Shown here: positions 33,036-42,195 of the stretch, piece after piece | Layout: the number at the start of each line of letters is the position of its first letter | Position numbering within the stretch: the stretch's first letter is position 1 | Source of the DNA: SG8-41 sp963699525 | GTDB lineage: Bacteria > Pseudomonadota > Gammaproteobacteria > Burkholderiales > SG8-41 | Length of the DNA: 64,000 nucleotides | Assembly: GCA_963699525.1 (NCBI GenBank) | Contig: CAVOUI010000014.1 | Span: forward strand, 39,020 to 103,019 | Direction: 5' to 3' | Notes under the pieces: generated by a model | What the model was told of the DNA's origin: nothing | Databases searched by the model: none | What the model saw: the letters and a program-made list of their open reading frames with translations, nothing else | Program-made: the position numbers and the translations under genes

Positions 33036-33337
33036 CTAGCAGCGCTTGAAGGAGCGCGCGCAGCCGCTCTGGCACCACGAAAGTGCCTTGATCGTGCAGC
33101 AGCTCCGCGATGCGTTTCAGGCCGGTTTCCGGCGTTGCCTAACTTGTGGCACGGAAGAAACGCCTTGGAGTTGCCAGGGTGCGGAAAAGACCTTGCCGCA
33201 CTCAGACAGTTGGAATAGATTGAAGCGGGTATCGACTCAGGCCTGTCCTGCGCAGTCCGAAACGCTTCGCATGCGCGCTCCCGGCGCCTCGGCTCGGCAA
33301 ACAGGGATCGAGGCTCGATTGAATTTCCTAGCTCTTC
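33036..33337. other. Intergenic stretch without a convincing gene
   Basis: No start or ribosome site supports a gene. On the minus strand 33130-33030 reads coherently (GLKRIAELLHDQGTFVVPER, then LRALLQALLAGPWV), which could be the remnant of a helical protein domain. GGCCTGTCCTG at about 33240-33250 resembles one end of the CTCAGGACAGGCC repeat. The promoter of the following lipoprotein operon should lie here. Confidence 0.35.
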
Positions 33338-34879
33338 ATGCCGCTGCGTATGGCTTCACTTGCGCATCACGCCGGGCCATGGCGACGTGAAGGAAATGAT
33401 GGCCGGGCGCGGCGCAGCAATTGGCGCCGTGCGCTGCCCGCGTTCGGCCTGGCGCTGTGCCTGTCCGGCTGCGCCACCTTTCGCAGCTACGACACCGAGC
33501 TGCACAGGGCCCTGGACCAGGCGTCCGGCGGCAACGTCGACAGCGCCATTGAAATCCTCAATTCCAACAACCGCTTTGCGAACAAGGATCTCCTCTACTA
33601 CCTCGAGCTCGGCATGTTGCAGCGGCTTGCGGATCGCTACTCTGAAAGCCAGAAATCGTGGGGATCGGCGAACGAGCGCGTGCAGATGTGGGAGCGCGTT
33701 GCGCAAACGGATCCCGCGAGGCTGCTTCCGGGCGCTGCCAGCTACCTGATCAACGACAAGCTGCGCCCCTATGAGGGCCGTGACTACGAGAAAGTCATGC
33801 TCCTCACGTACATCGCGCTCAATTACCTGGCCATGGGCGATTACGAAAACGCCCGCGTGGCTGTCCGGCAGATGCACGAGCTCGAGGCCGTGATCGCGGA
33901 GCTGCGCAGCACGGAGATACTCAAGGTGGAACAAGACGCGCAGAAGCGGGGCGCGAGCACCAGCTTCAAGGAACTGAACGGGTATCCGGTCCAGACCATC
34001 GACAATCCCGAGGTGAACGCCCTGAGGAACAGCTACCAGAGCGCGCTCTCGCACTATCTCGCCGGCTTCGTCTACGAGGCGCTCGGCGAGCCGAGCCTGG
34101 CAGCGCCGGGCTACCGTCTGGCAAACGAATTGCAGCCGAACCAGCCGCTGCTGGAGGAAGCGCTGCGCGCCCTGGACCAGCGCGTGAGCGCCGACTACGA
34201 CGGTTTGACCGACGTGCTGTTCGTGATCGGATCGGGCACGGCTCCCGCCCTGCGGTCGCACGCGTTCCGTCTGCCGGTCGTGGCGAACGACAAGTTCATC
34301 CAAATTGCGATGTCGTTCCCGGTGATGGCAGCGACATCAACGCCGTACCTGCCCGTTCGGCTCACGCTGAATGACGGGCGGTCGCTGGACGTGGCGCGGA
34401 TAACCAGCATCGACCTGATGGCGCGCCGCGGGCTCCGGGACGACATGCCCGGCATCATGCTGCGCGCCACGGTCCGCGCCACCGTCAGGGTCCTGGCGCA
34501 GTACGCGACGCAGCAGCAGGCGCAGAATCAGAACAGCGCCGTCATGGGGATGGTTGCGCTCGCCGTTTTGCTCGGCTCGATGGCGACCGAGTCGGCCGAT
34601 GAGCGCACCTGGCGCACGCTCCCATCGGAAATCGCCATCGCCCGCGGGCGCCTCCCGCCCGGCGTGCATACCATCACGCTCCAGACCCCCGACGGCGTCC
34701 GCAGCGTGCGACTGAATGTAACCGGACGCTACGCAGTGGTAGACTTACGCCTATTGGGCAATCAGGTCTTTGTGCAGTCCCCGGAAGCGGCGGTCGGGGG
34801 CGGCGGCCGGCAACCGGCCGATGCCGGCGCCGCGCCGGGGCCGTCAACCGGCGGCCAGCCGGGAACGTTGAAGCAGTAG
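33338..34879 (+). CDS. COG3014-family lipoprotein
   Basis: Up to 513 residues; the start is uncertain (ATG 33338 or 33350), as the n-region before the lipobox is long. Lipobox LALCLSGC at about residues 38-45. TPR-like helical repeats (LLYYLELGMLQRLADRYSES, MLLTYIALNYLAMGDYENAR, HYLAGFVYEALGEPSLA) are followed by a beta-rich part and a Gly/Pro-rich tail. In many Gram-negative bacteria this family heads an operon with YcfL and LpoB, as here, which ties it to peptidoglycan synthesis control. Outer-membrane attachment is likely. Confidence 0.85.
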   Translation: MPLRMASLAHHAGPWRREGNDGRARRSNWRRALPAFGLALCLSGCATFRSYDTELHRALDQASGGNVDSAIEILNSNNRFANKDLLYYLELGMLQRLADRYSESQKSWGSANERVQMWERVAQTDPARLLPGAASYLINDKLRPYEGRDYEKVMLLTYIALNYLAMGDYENARVAVRQMHELEAVIAELRSTEILKVEQDAQKRGASTSFKELNGYPVQTIDNPEVNALRNSYQSALSHYLAGFVYEALGEPSLAAPGYRLANELQPNQPLLEEALRALDQRVSADYDGLTDVLFVIGSGTAPALRSHAFRLPVVANDKFIQIAMSFPVMAATSTPYLPVRLTLNDGRSLDVARITSIDLMARRGLRDDMPGIMLRATVRATVRVLAQYATQQQAQNQNSAVMGMVALAVLLGSMATESADERTWRTLPSEIAIARGRLPPGVHTITLQTPDGVRSVRLNVTGRYAVVDLRLLGNQVFVQSPEAAVGGGGRQPADAGAAPGPSTGGQPGTLKQ

Positions 34880-34902
34880 CCTCACACCATGGAGACGCCA
34901 AG

Positions 34903-35337
34903 ATGAACCGGACATGGACGATCGTTGCACTGCTGGCGGCCGCGCTCGCGGCCGGGTGCGCCACCAAGAAGGGCTTTGAAAAGCCCGGCTTCGCCTTCGG
35001 TTGTCCGATTGGCGACGCCAGGGTGAGTTCGATGGAGGACTTGGTCAAGCTCAAGGTCGTGAGCGAAGGAAAGCGCACCACGATCGCGCCGACTGAAATG
35101 CGCTGCACGATGACCGGCGATCTGCTGAAGATCGACACCAATCTCAACAACGACAGCTCCAGGGTCAAGCGCATCGCCTACAAGTTCCGATGGATCGACC
35201 GCGAAGGCATGCGCGCGTGGGAGGAGGAAGCGTGGAAGCCGCTGCTCATGTACGAGAACTCCAATATCACGATCAGCGCCGTGTCGCCCACGAACAAAGC
35301 CGTGGACTACCGCCTGATCCTCATGAGCCAGGAGTAG
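34903..35337 (+). CDS. YcfL-family lipoprotein
   Basis: A 144-residue lipoprotein with leader MNRTWTIVALLAAALAAG-C (Cys19). The mature domain, DLVKLKVVSEGKRTTIAPTE then KIDTNLNNDSSRVKRIAYKF and RWIDREG, is the beta-rich YcfL fold. Function is unknown, but the gene precedes lpoB in enterobacteria as well. It sits 23 bp after the COG3014 gene and 76 bp before the lpoB-like gene. Confidence 0.85.
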   Translation: MNRTWTIVALLAAALAAGCATKKGFEKPGFAFGCPIGDARVSSMEDLVKLKVVSEGKRTTIAPTEMRCTMTGDLLKIDTNLNNDSSRVKRIAYKFRWIDREGMRAWEEEAWKPLLMYENSNITISAVSPTNKAVDYRLILMSQE

Positions 35338-35413
35338 TTCCCGCCGCAGGCGCCTTCCAGGGAACGATGTCGCTGATGCGCTGCGGGCCCATTTTGTAAA
35401 AGGAGAGCATTCC

Positions 35414-36011
35414 ATGATCGAATCAAGCCGCGCCCGCCTCCTTGCGCTGTTGCCGCTGCTCGCCGCCGTCGCGCTCGCCGCAGGGTGCGCGACCCCGGAT
35501 AAGACTCGCTACGGCGACGCGAAAGGCATAGAAACCGTCACCAACCAGTTCGGCTCGACCGACCTGCAGATGATCGCCGAGTCCATGACGCGTTCAATGC
35601 TGCAGGCCCCGGTGATCATCAGCGGCAACCTGCCCATCGTGACGGTGCAGGAAGTCAAGAACAAGACGAGCGAGTACATCGACACGCGCGCCATCACGGA
35701 CAGCATCCGCGCCGAGTTGCAGAAGGGCGGCAAGGTCCGCTTTGCGGTGGACGCGGCCGCCATGAAGCAACAGGTCGAGGAGCTGGAGCGCCAGCAGAGC
35801 GTGTACTACGACAAGGAGGAGAGCGGCGGAAAAGGGCAAGTTGGTGGGCGCCCAGTACCGCATGGAGGGCAGCATCACTTCCATCGTCAAGCAGGTGAAG
35901 GACGTCAAGGACGTCTACTACAAGTTCAACCTGCAGCTGTGGAACATCCGCAATGGGCTGCTCGAGTGGTCCGACGAAAAAGAGATCCGCAAGACCACGA
36001 CCAAGGGTTGA
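35414..36011 (+). CDS. lpoB: LpoB-like penicillin-binding-protein activator lipoprotein, frameshifted
   Basis: AGGAG before ATG 35414; lipobox LAAVALAAGC (Cys25). IVTVQEVKNKTSEYIDTRAI and IRAELQKGGKVRFAVDA are LpoB hallmarks; LpoB activates PBP1B from the outer membrane. One extra A or G at 35830-35836 breaks the frame; correcting it gives SGGKGKLVGAQYRMEGS, KQVKDVKDVYYKFNLQLWN and the end at TGA 36009-36011, about 198 residues. Its place after YcfL supports the assignment. The N-terminal linker is short compared with the enterobacterial protein. Confidence 0.85.
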
Positions 36012-36039
36012 GCACGCCAGCGCTTTACGCGTTCATCCT

Positions 36040-37005
36040 TTAGTCGGCGCGCGCGCCCGAGGCGCGCACCACCGGCGCCCAGCGTTTGACCTCGGCGATC
36101 ATGAAGTCGGTGAACGCCTTCGGGTCGAGGGCGTTCGGCTCGATGCCATCGGGCCGCAGCCGCTGGCGCACGTCCGGCAGCTGAAGGATCTTCCGCACCT
36201 CGGCATTGAGCCGATCGACCACGTCCGCGGGCATGCCGGTCGGACCGGACAGCGAGAACCAGACGGTTCCCACGACGTCGCGGTAGCCGAGCTCCCGGTA
36301 AGTCGGGATGCCGGGGTAGTCGGCGAGCCGCTTCTCCGAGCTTAACGCGAGCGCCCGCACCCGGCCGGCTCGGATCTGCGTGCTGGCGGTGGTGAGGGTG
36401 GTCGAGATCGCATGGATGTTGCCGGCGACGATGTCGACCATCGCGACGGCGGCGCCCTTGTAGGGCACGTGCACGATGTCGATCTTCGCCCGCTGCGCGA
36501 AAACTTCTGCCATCAGGTGGCCCTGCGTCCCGATCCCGGGTGAGCCGTAGGTGAGCTCGTGGGGGCGCGACCGCGCGAGCGCGACGAATGCCTTCAGATC
36601 CTTCACGGGCAGCGACGGATGGACCCCGAAGACCGCCGGCGGGCCGCCGAACAGCGCGATGTGCGTGAAGTCCCGGACCGGATCGAACGGGACTTTCGCC
36701 GCCAGCGCCGGCGCGATGACGTGCGAGGCGACGCCGGAGACGACAAGCGTGTAGCCGTCCGGCGGGCTCTTCGCGACGAGCTCCGAGCCGAGCATGCCGC
36801 CCGCGCCGGGGCGGTTCTCCACGATGAACGACTGGCCCAGGCTTTCGGTGAGCTTCGCTGCGACAATGCGCCCGAGCGTATCGGCGGTGCCGCCCGGCGC
36901 GAAGGGCGCGATGATGCGCACCGACTTTGCCGGATATTGCTGCGGCCAGGCCGGCGCCGCCGCCAACAGGCCTAGCGCACCGAGCGCCACCCATACTGAC
37001 TTCAT
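36040..37005 (-). CDS. Bug/TctC-family solute-binding protein
   Basis: 321 residues from ATG 37005 with GAGGAGGGA upstream. Signal peptide MKSVWVALGALGLLAAAPAW, cleavage near PQ. QYPAKSVRIIAPFAPGGTAD, VENRPGAGGMLGS, SPPDGYTLVVSG, VHVPYKGAAVAMVDI and PTYRELGYRDVVG are present. It follows another Bug gene on the same strand by 23 bp, so two binding proteins are made together. It converges with the lpoB operon, 28 bp between stops. Confidence 0.93.
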   Translation of the reverse strand: MKSVWVALGALGLLAAAPAWPQQYPAKSVRIIAPFAPGGTADTLGRIVAAKLTESLGQSFIVENRPGAGGMLGSELVAKSPPDGYTLVVSGVASHVIAPALAAKVPFDPVRDFTHIALFGGPPAVFGVHPSLPVKDLKAFVALARSRPHELTYGSPGIGTQGHLMAEVFAQRAKIDIVHVPYKGAAVAMVDIVAGNIHAISTTLTTASTQIRAGRVRALALSSEKRLADYPGIPTYRELGYRDVVGTVWFSLSGPTGMPADVVDRLNAEVRKILQLPDVRQRLRPDGIEPNALDPKAFTDFMIAEVKRWAPVVRASGARAD

Positions 37006-37028
37006 TGCTGATCCCTCCTCGTTATTAT

Positions 37029-37997
37029 TTATTCGACCTTGACGCCCGCCGCCTTCACCGCCTTGGCGTATTTCGCGATGTCGACGCGGGTCTGCGCCAG
37101 GTATTGCGCCGGCGTGTTGCCCACCGGCTCGATTCCGAGAGTGACGTAGCGGCCAGCCACATCCGGGTGCTGCACCGACTTGGCGATCGCCGCCGCCAGC
37201 TTGTTGATGACCGCTTTCGGCGTCTTCGCCGGCGCGAGCACGCCGATCGCGGGCGGGTAGTCGTAGTCCTTGATTCCCGTCACTTCGCTCACCGTCGGCA
37301 CGTTGGGCGCCTGCGGGCTGCGCTTCAGGGTATTGACCGCGAGCAGCTTCACCCGTCCCGTCTTGATGTGCGCCTCGATCGCCGGCAGCGCCGAGAACAC
37401 GAGCGCCACCTCGCCACTGATCATCGCCGGGATGGCGACACCGTTGCCCTTGTACGGCACGTGCACGATGTCCAGCCCGAGCGGAGTCTTCAGCGCCTCC
37501 ATGCTGAGATGATGCACGCTGCCGATGCCGCCCGAGCCGTAGCTCATCTGGCCGGGCTTGGCCTTCACGAGCGCGATCAGCTCCTTCAGCGAATTGGCCG
37601 GCACCGAGGCGTTGGCGGTGAGGAACTGCGCCGAGGTACCCATGAGGGTGACCGGCGCGAAATCCCGCAGCGTGTCGTAGGAGAGCTTGGCGTAGAGCGC
37701 CGGGTTGATCGCGGTCTGCGCGACGTCGGCGATCAGCAGCGTGTAGCCGTCGGGCGTCGCGTTGGCGACGAGCTCGCACGCGCCGATGCCGCCCGCGCCG
37801 GGCCGGTTGTCGACGACGACCTGCTGCTTGAGGATTTCGGTGAGCTTCACCGCGGCGAGGCGGGTCATGGTGTCGGGGAGGCCGCCGGCCGCGTACGGCA
37901 CCACCATGCGGATCGGCCGCGTCGGGAAATCCTGCGCGCCGGCGGCGCCGACGCACATCAGGCCCGCGAGCACGCTCAACAGCCATTTGCGAATCAT
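37029..37997 (-). CDS. Bug/TctC-family solute-binding protein (first of a tandem)
   Basis: 322 residues. Signal peptide MIRKWLLSVLAGLMCVGAAG with cleavage at AQ; FPTRPIRMVVPYAAGGLPDT (AAGGLPD instead of PPGGxxD), VDNRPGAGGIGAC, ATPDGYTLLIAD, VHVPYKGNGVAIPAM and a longer PTVSEVTGIKDYDYP hinge. The two tandem Bugs differ throughout, so they are not a recent duplication. A MetE-like gene lies upstream on the same strand. Confidence 0.93.
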   Translation of the reverse strand: MIRKWLLSVLAGLMCVGAAGAQDFPTRPIRMVVPYAAGGLPDTMTRLAAVKLTEILKQQVVVDNRPGAGGIGACELVANATPDGYTLLIADVAQTAINPALYAKLSYDTLRDFAPVTLMGTSAQFLTANASVPANSLKELIALVKAKPGQMSYGSGGIGSVHHLSMEALKTPLGLDIVHVPYKGNGVAIPAMISGEVALVFSALPAIEAHIKTGRVKLLAVNTLKRSPQAPNVPTVSEVTGIKDYDYPPAIGVLAPAKTPKAVINKLAAAIAKSVQHPDVAGRYVTLGIEPVGNTPAQYLAQTRVDIAKYAKAVKAAGVKVE

Positions 37998-38094
37998 GGG
38001 AAGTTCCTCCTCGTTGTGGGTTGCGCCGCCAGGGCGCCTTTGTGTACTGCGAGTTTAAACCATGCGCGCTGCGAGCTGGAACGCCGTCCGGATC

Positions 38095-39282
38095 TCAACG
38101 ACGCCGGCGCCCGCGGCGCGGCCAGAGGCGCTTCGTCGCGAGGCGCGCCCCCGCCGCCAGCGCCTCGAGCTTGGCCCACGCGATCTTCGCGTGGCCGACG
38201 CGCGGTCCGAGCCCGCAGTCGGTACCGCCCATCACATTCTCCCGCCCGACGAGCTTTGCATAGCGCACCAGGCGCTCGGCCACCAGCTCGGGGTGCTCGA
38301 TGAAATCCGAGTAGTGGCCGACGACGCCGGGGATCAGCACCGCGCCCTCCGGAAGCTTCACGTCCTCGAACACCCGCCACTCGTGCTGGTGGCAGGGGTT
38401 GGAGGCCTCGATGGAATAGGCGGAGGCGCGCACCCGGAAGATGATGTCGATGATGCGCTCGAGCGGGATGTCGTGCTGGTGCGGGCCGTGGAAGCTGCCC
38501 CAGCACACGTGCAGCCGGATGCTCTCCCGCGGGATGCCGCGCAGCGCGTGGTTCAACGCGTCCACCCGCATCGTCGCGTACCTGCGGTAGCCGGCGACGC
38601 TCATACCCGGGTACATCTGCCAGCCGTCGGGGAGGTCGGGGTCGTCGATCTGCAGGAGAAAGCCCGCGTCCACGATCGCCTTGTATTCCTCGCGCATCGC
38701 CTCGGCGATCGCGTAGACGAAGGCCTCCTCGTCGGCGTAGTGCTCGTTGCGCAGCCAGTGCTCGATCGTGCCGGGCGTGTTGGCGGACAGGAACGCTTCC
38801 GGCACCTTCGCGCCGCGCAGCGCCGCCCGGAAGTTCTCGAGATCGTCCTTGAGCGCGGCGTGGCCGACGTACTTCAGCGGCGCGACGCAGAACACCTGCG
38901 GCCGGCTCGGACCTGCCCCGGCGAAGGCGCCGAAGCCGCGGCCGCCGGCCTCGAAGTACTCGGGGAACTTGAGGAGATCCCGCCCGGCGATGGACAGCGG
39001 CTTCGGGCTCTTGCCCGGCACGTAGGGGCGCGTCTCGAAGCCGGCCAGGCGCTCGCGCACGTAATTGTTGAAGTTGGTCTTGCCGAGCTCGCCGTCGTTG
39101 ACGCTGTCCACGCCGCAGGCGACCTGCCGGCGCACGACCTCGGCGACTTCGCTTTTCAGTCGGGTGGAGAGCGCCTGCCCGTCATAGGGCCGGCCCTCGG
39201 CCCGCGCGAAGACGAGCTCCTTCAACTCCTCGGAGCGCGGGAGCGATCCAGCGTGCGTGGTCAGAATGCGATTGCGCTTCAT
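38095..39282 (-). CDS. MetE C-terminal-domain-like protein
   Basis: 395 residues. RILTTHAGSLPRSEELKELV is the family start; the zinc ligands are H258 and C260 in RLHVCWGSF and C356 in GGTDCGLG, with a Glu in ASNPCHQHEW. It is only distantly similar to the copy at 26681 and belongs to the group of stand-alone methionine-synthase-II-like proteins often found in catabolic clusters. The C-terminus is highly basic (RLWPRRGRRRR). A role in methyl transfer from an aromatic or other donor is inferred, not shown. Confidence 0.88.
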   Translation of the reverse strand: MKRNRILTTHAGSLPRSEELKELVFARAEGRPYDGQALSTRLKSEVAEVVRRQVACGVDSVNDGELGKTNFNNYVRERLAGFETRPYVPGKSPKPLSIAGRDLLKFPEYFEAGGRGFGAFAGAGPSRPQVFCVAPLKYVGHAALKDDLENFRAALRGAKVPEAFLSANTPGTIEHWLRNEHYADEEAFVYAIAEAMREEYKAIVDAGFLLQIDDPDLPDGWQMYPGMSVAGYRRYATMRVDALNHALRGIPRESIRLHVCWGSFHGPHQHDIPLERIIDIIFRVRASAYSIEASNPCHQHEWRVFEDVKLPEGAVLIPGVVGHYSDFIEHPELVAERLVRYAKLVGRENVMGGTDCGLGPRVGHAKIAWAKLEALAAGARLATKRLWPRRGRRRR

Positions 39283-39367
39283 GCCCTGCTCGTCCTCCCG
39301 CCGCGCGAGTTTCGACGAACCGGCGCTTGCCTGTCAACGCCCGCGACACTGGTGCTAGGATAACGGC

Positions 39368-41155
39368 GTGCCGCAATCTCCCGGCTTCGTTCCGCCGCCC
39401 AAGGGCGATCTCTCCCACCTGGCGCGTCTCGGCCGCTTCGTCCTGCCGTACCGCGGACGCATCGCCGCCGCGCTCCTTGCGCTGGTGACCGCCGCGGGCT
39501 GCGTGCTGGCGCTGGGGCAGGGGCTGCGCCATGTCGTGGACGCGGGCTTCGGCAGCGGCGATCCGCGCCTGCTCAATGCGGCGCTTGCGGCGGTCGTCAC
39601 CGTTGCCGTCGTGCTGGCGTGCGCGACGTGGGTGCGCTTCTACCTCATGATGAGCGTCGGCGAGCGCATCATCGCCGACCTGCGGAGGACGGTGTTCGCG
39701 CACGTCCTCACGCTCTCGCCCACGTTCTTCGATTCGGCCCGCACCGGCGAGATCGCCTCGCGCCTCACCAACGATTCGGAGCAGCTGCGGCAGGTGATCG
39801 GCTTTGGCCTCTCGATGCTGCTCCGGAACGGCCTCATGATGGTGGGCGCGCTGGTGCTGCTCTTCGCCACCAGCGCGAAGCTCGCCGCGCTGATCGTGCT
39901 CGGCGTGCCGGCGACGCTCATCCCGATCCTGCTGATGGGCCGGCGCGTGCGGCGGCTGTCGCGCGTCAACCAGGACCGGGTGGCGGACGTCTCCGCCCAC
40001 GTCGACGAATCCCTGCACGAGATCCGCACGGTGCAGGCCTATCGCCACGAGGAGCGGACGCGCGAGCAGTTCAATGGCGCGACTTCGGCGGCCCTGGAAG
40101 CCGGCCTTCATCGCGTGCGGGTGAAGGCGTGGCTGATCTCGCTCGTGATGCTGATCGGCTTCTGCGCCGTGGGTGTCATCCTGTGGATCGGCGGCCACGA
40201 CGTGTTCGCCGGCCGCATGAGCGCGGGAGAGCTTTCGGCGTTCGTGTTCTACGCCGCGATCGTCGCCAGCGGCGCGGGCACGGTGTCGGAGGTGTGGGGC
40301 GAGATCCAGCGCGGCGCGGGGGCGACCGAGCGGCTGATGGAATTGATCGATACCCCGCCCGCGCTCGTCACCGCCGCGCCCGTCATCAAGCTGCCGCCGC
40401 GCGTCGCCGGCGCGATCCGCTTCGACGAGGTGACGTTCGCGTATCCCTCCCGGCCGGAGGTCATCGCGCTCGGCCCGGTATCCTTCGCGATCGGCCCCGG
40501 CGAGCGCGTGGCGCTGGTCGGCCCGTCCGGCGCGGGCAAGTCCACCGTGTTCGCGCTGCTGCTGCGCTTCTACGATCCGGCCTCGGGACGCGTTCTCGTG
40601 GACGGCGCCGACATCCGGCACTGCGAGCCGGAGGATCTGCGCCGCGCGGTCGCGCTGGTGCCGCAGGACCCGGTGATCTTCGCCGCGAGCGTGACCGAGA
40701 ACGTGCGCTTCGGCCGGCCGGACGCGCACTTCGAGGCGGTGCGGGAAGCGTGCGCCGCGGCGCACGCACTGGAATTCATCGAGCGCCTGCCGCAGGGCTT
40801 CGACACCGACCTTGGCGAGCGCGGCGTCAAGCTCTCGGGCGGGCAGCGCCAGCGCATCTCGATCGCGCGCGCGATCCTCGCCGACCGGCCGGTGCTGCTG
40901 CTCGACGAGGCGACGAGCTCGCTCGACGCCGAGAGCGAGCGCCAGGTTGCGCAGGCGCTCGAGCGCCTCGCGCGCGGGCGCACGACGCTCGTCATTGCGC
41001 ATCGCCTCGCGACCGTGCGCCACGCCGACCGCATCATCGTGCTCGACCGGGGGCGCATCCACTCGGCGGGCACTCACGAGGATCTCCTGCGCGCCGACGG
41101 CCTCTACGCGCATCTGGCGCGGCTGCAGTTCATCGCCGAGGGCGAAGCGGCCTGA
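39368..41155 (+). CDS. ABC exporter, fused membrane and ATPase domains (MsbA/ABCB-like)
   Basis: 595 residues from GTG 39368. Residues 20-320 form the six-helix exporter domain; the ATPase has Walker A GPSGAGKST (about 385), LSGGQRQRISIARAIL signature, Walker B VLLLDEATSSLD and the H-loop VIAHRLATV. Such homodimers export lipids, peptides or drugs. No accessory adaptor lies nearby. The stop codon is inside a GAGGGATGAGG repeat that also provides the start of the next Bug gene. Confidence 0.93.
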   Translation: MPQSPGFVPPPKGDLSHLARLGRFVLPYRGRIAAALLALVTAAGCVLALGQGLRHVVDAGFGSGDPRLLNAALAAVVTVAVVLACATWVRFYLMMSVGERIIADLRRTVFAHVLTLSPTFFDSARTGEIASRLTNDSEQLRQVIGFGLSMLLRNGLMMVGALVLLFATSAKLAALIVLGVPATLIPILLMGRRVRRLSRVNQDRVADVSAHVDESLHEIRTVQAYRHEERTREQFNGATSAALEAGLHRVRVKAWLISLVMLIGFCAVGVILWIGGHDVFAGRMSAGELSAFVFYAAIVASGAGTVSEVWGEIQRGAGATERLMELIDTPPALVTAAPVIKLPPRVAGAIRFDEVTFAYPSRPEVIALGPVSFAIGPGERVALVGPSGAGKSTVFALLLRFYDPASGRVLVDGADIRHCEPEDLRRAVALVPQDPVIFAASVTENVRFGRPDAHFEAVREACAAAHALEFIERLPQGFDTDLGERGVKLSGGQRQRISIARAILADRPVLLLDEATSSLDAESERQVAQALERLARGRTTLVIAHRLATVRHADRIIVLDRGRIHSAGTHEDLLRADGLYAHLARLQFIAEGEAA

Positions 41156-41166
41156 GGGATGAGGGC
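41153..41166. repeat. TGAGGGATGAGGG repeat carrying a stop and a start codon
   Basis: TGA at 41153-41155 ends the ABC exporter; GAGGG then ATG at 41159 begins the Bug gene. Stop, ribosome site and start all lie in one repeat copy. Confidence 0.6.
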
Positions 41167-42124
41167 TGACCTGACATTGGCTGCGATGCTGACCATCGCG
41201 CTGCTGTGCGGCGTAGCCAGTGCGCAGCAATACCCCTCGCGGCCGGTGCGTTTCCTTGTTCCCAATCCGCCGGGCGGAGGCACGGACCTCGTGGCGCGGA
41301 TCGTGTCGCAGAAAGTCTCCGAGCGGTGGGGCCTCAACCTCGTCGTGGACAATCGCCCGGGAGCCGGCGGAATCATCGCCGTCGAGGTCGCGGCGAAGGC
41401 GGCGCCCGACGGCTACACGCTGCTGATGGCCCACTTTCCGCTCGCCATCACCGTCAACATCGCCAAGGTCTCGTTCGATCCCGTGCGCGATTTCGCGCCC
41501 GTGATCCTGCTGGCGACGACGCAGAACGCGCTCGCGGTGAATCCCGCCGTGCCCGCGAAGTCGGTGAAGGAGCTGATCGCGCTGGCCAAGTCGAAGCCGG
41601 GCGAGCTGCGCTACGCCTCGGGCGGCAACGGCACCTCGATGCACGTGTCGGCCGAGCTGTTCGCTCTGATGGCGGGCGTCAGCCTGACCCACGTACCCTA
41701 CAAGGGCGCGGGACCGGCGCTGGTGGACCTCATCAGCGGGCAGGTGCAGGCGAGCTTCGTTTCGGTGCCCGCCGTGGCGCCGCACATCAAGTCGGGCAAG
41801 GTGAGGGGGCTGGCCGTCACGGGGTCCCGGCGTTCGCCGCTCGTTCCCGACCTGCCCACATTGTCGGAGGCGGGGCTCAAGGGCTACGGCTCGGAGCAGT
41901 GGTACGGCGTGCTGGTTCCGCGGGCGACGCCGCGCGCGATCGTCGAGCGCCTGAACCGGGATTTCGCGTGGGCGCTCGGCCAGCCCGACACGCGCTCGCG
42001 GCTGCAGGACAGCGGATTTGAAATTGCGTCGAGCACGACCGAAGCGTCATTCGGCGCCTTCCTCGCGAGCGAGATCGCCAAGTGGGCGCAGGTCGTCAAG
42101 AAAGCCGGAATAAAGGCTGAGTAA
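41159..42124 (+). CDS. Bug/TctC-family solute-binding protein
   Basis: 321 residues with signal peptide MRADLTLAAMLTIALLCGVA, cleavage near SAQ. QYPSRPVRFLVPNPPGGGTD, VDNRPGAGGIIAV, KAAPDGYTLLMAH, THVPYKGAGPALVDL and PTLSEAGLKGYGS. Its N-terminal PNPPGG matches the Bug between ligB and ligA (31674), and both begin within the same junction repeat, so they may be related copies. Ligand unknown. Confidence 0.93.
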   Translation: MRADLTLAAMLTIALLCGVASAQQYPSRPVRFLVPNPPGGGTDLVARIVSQKVSERWGLNLVVDNRPGAGGIIAVEVAAKAAPDGYTLLMAHFPLAITVNIAKVSFDPVRDFAPVILLATTQNALAVNPAVPAKSVKELIALAKSKPGELRYASGGNGTSMHVSAELFALMAGVSLTHVPYKGAGPALVDLISGQVQASFVSVPAVAPHIKSGKVRGLAVTGSRRSPLVPDLPTLSEAGLKGYGSEQWYGVLVPRATPRAIVERLNRDFAWALGQPDTRSRLQDSGFEIASSTTEASFGAFLASEIAKWAQVVKKAGIKAE

Positions 42125-42195
42125 TCGGGTATCATCCCGTTGTAGCCGTCCTATTCCTGACCCCACTTTCGTTCCATTCCTTTCGGAGAACCCGC

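Noticed and set aside
33046..33390. A 114-codon plus-strand frame
   Set aside because: No ribosome site, irregular codon use and no recognisable domain; the minus-strand reading of part of it is more protein-like but also short.
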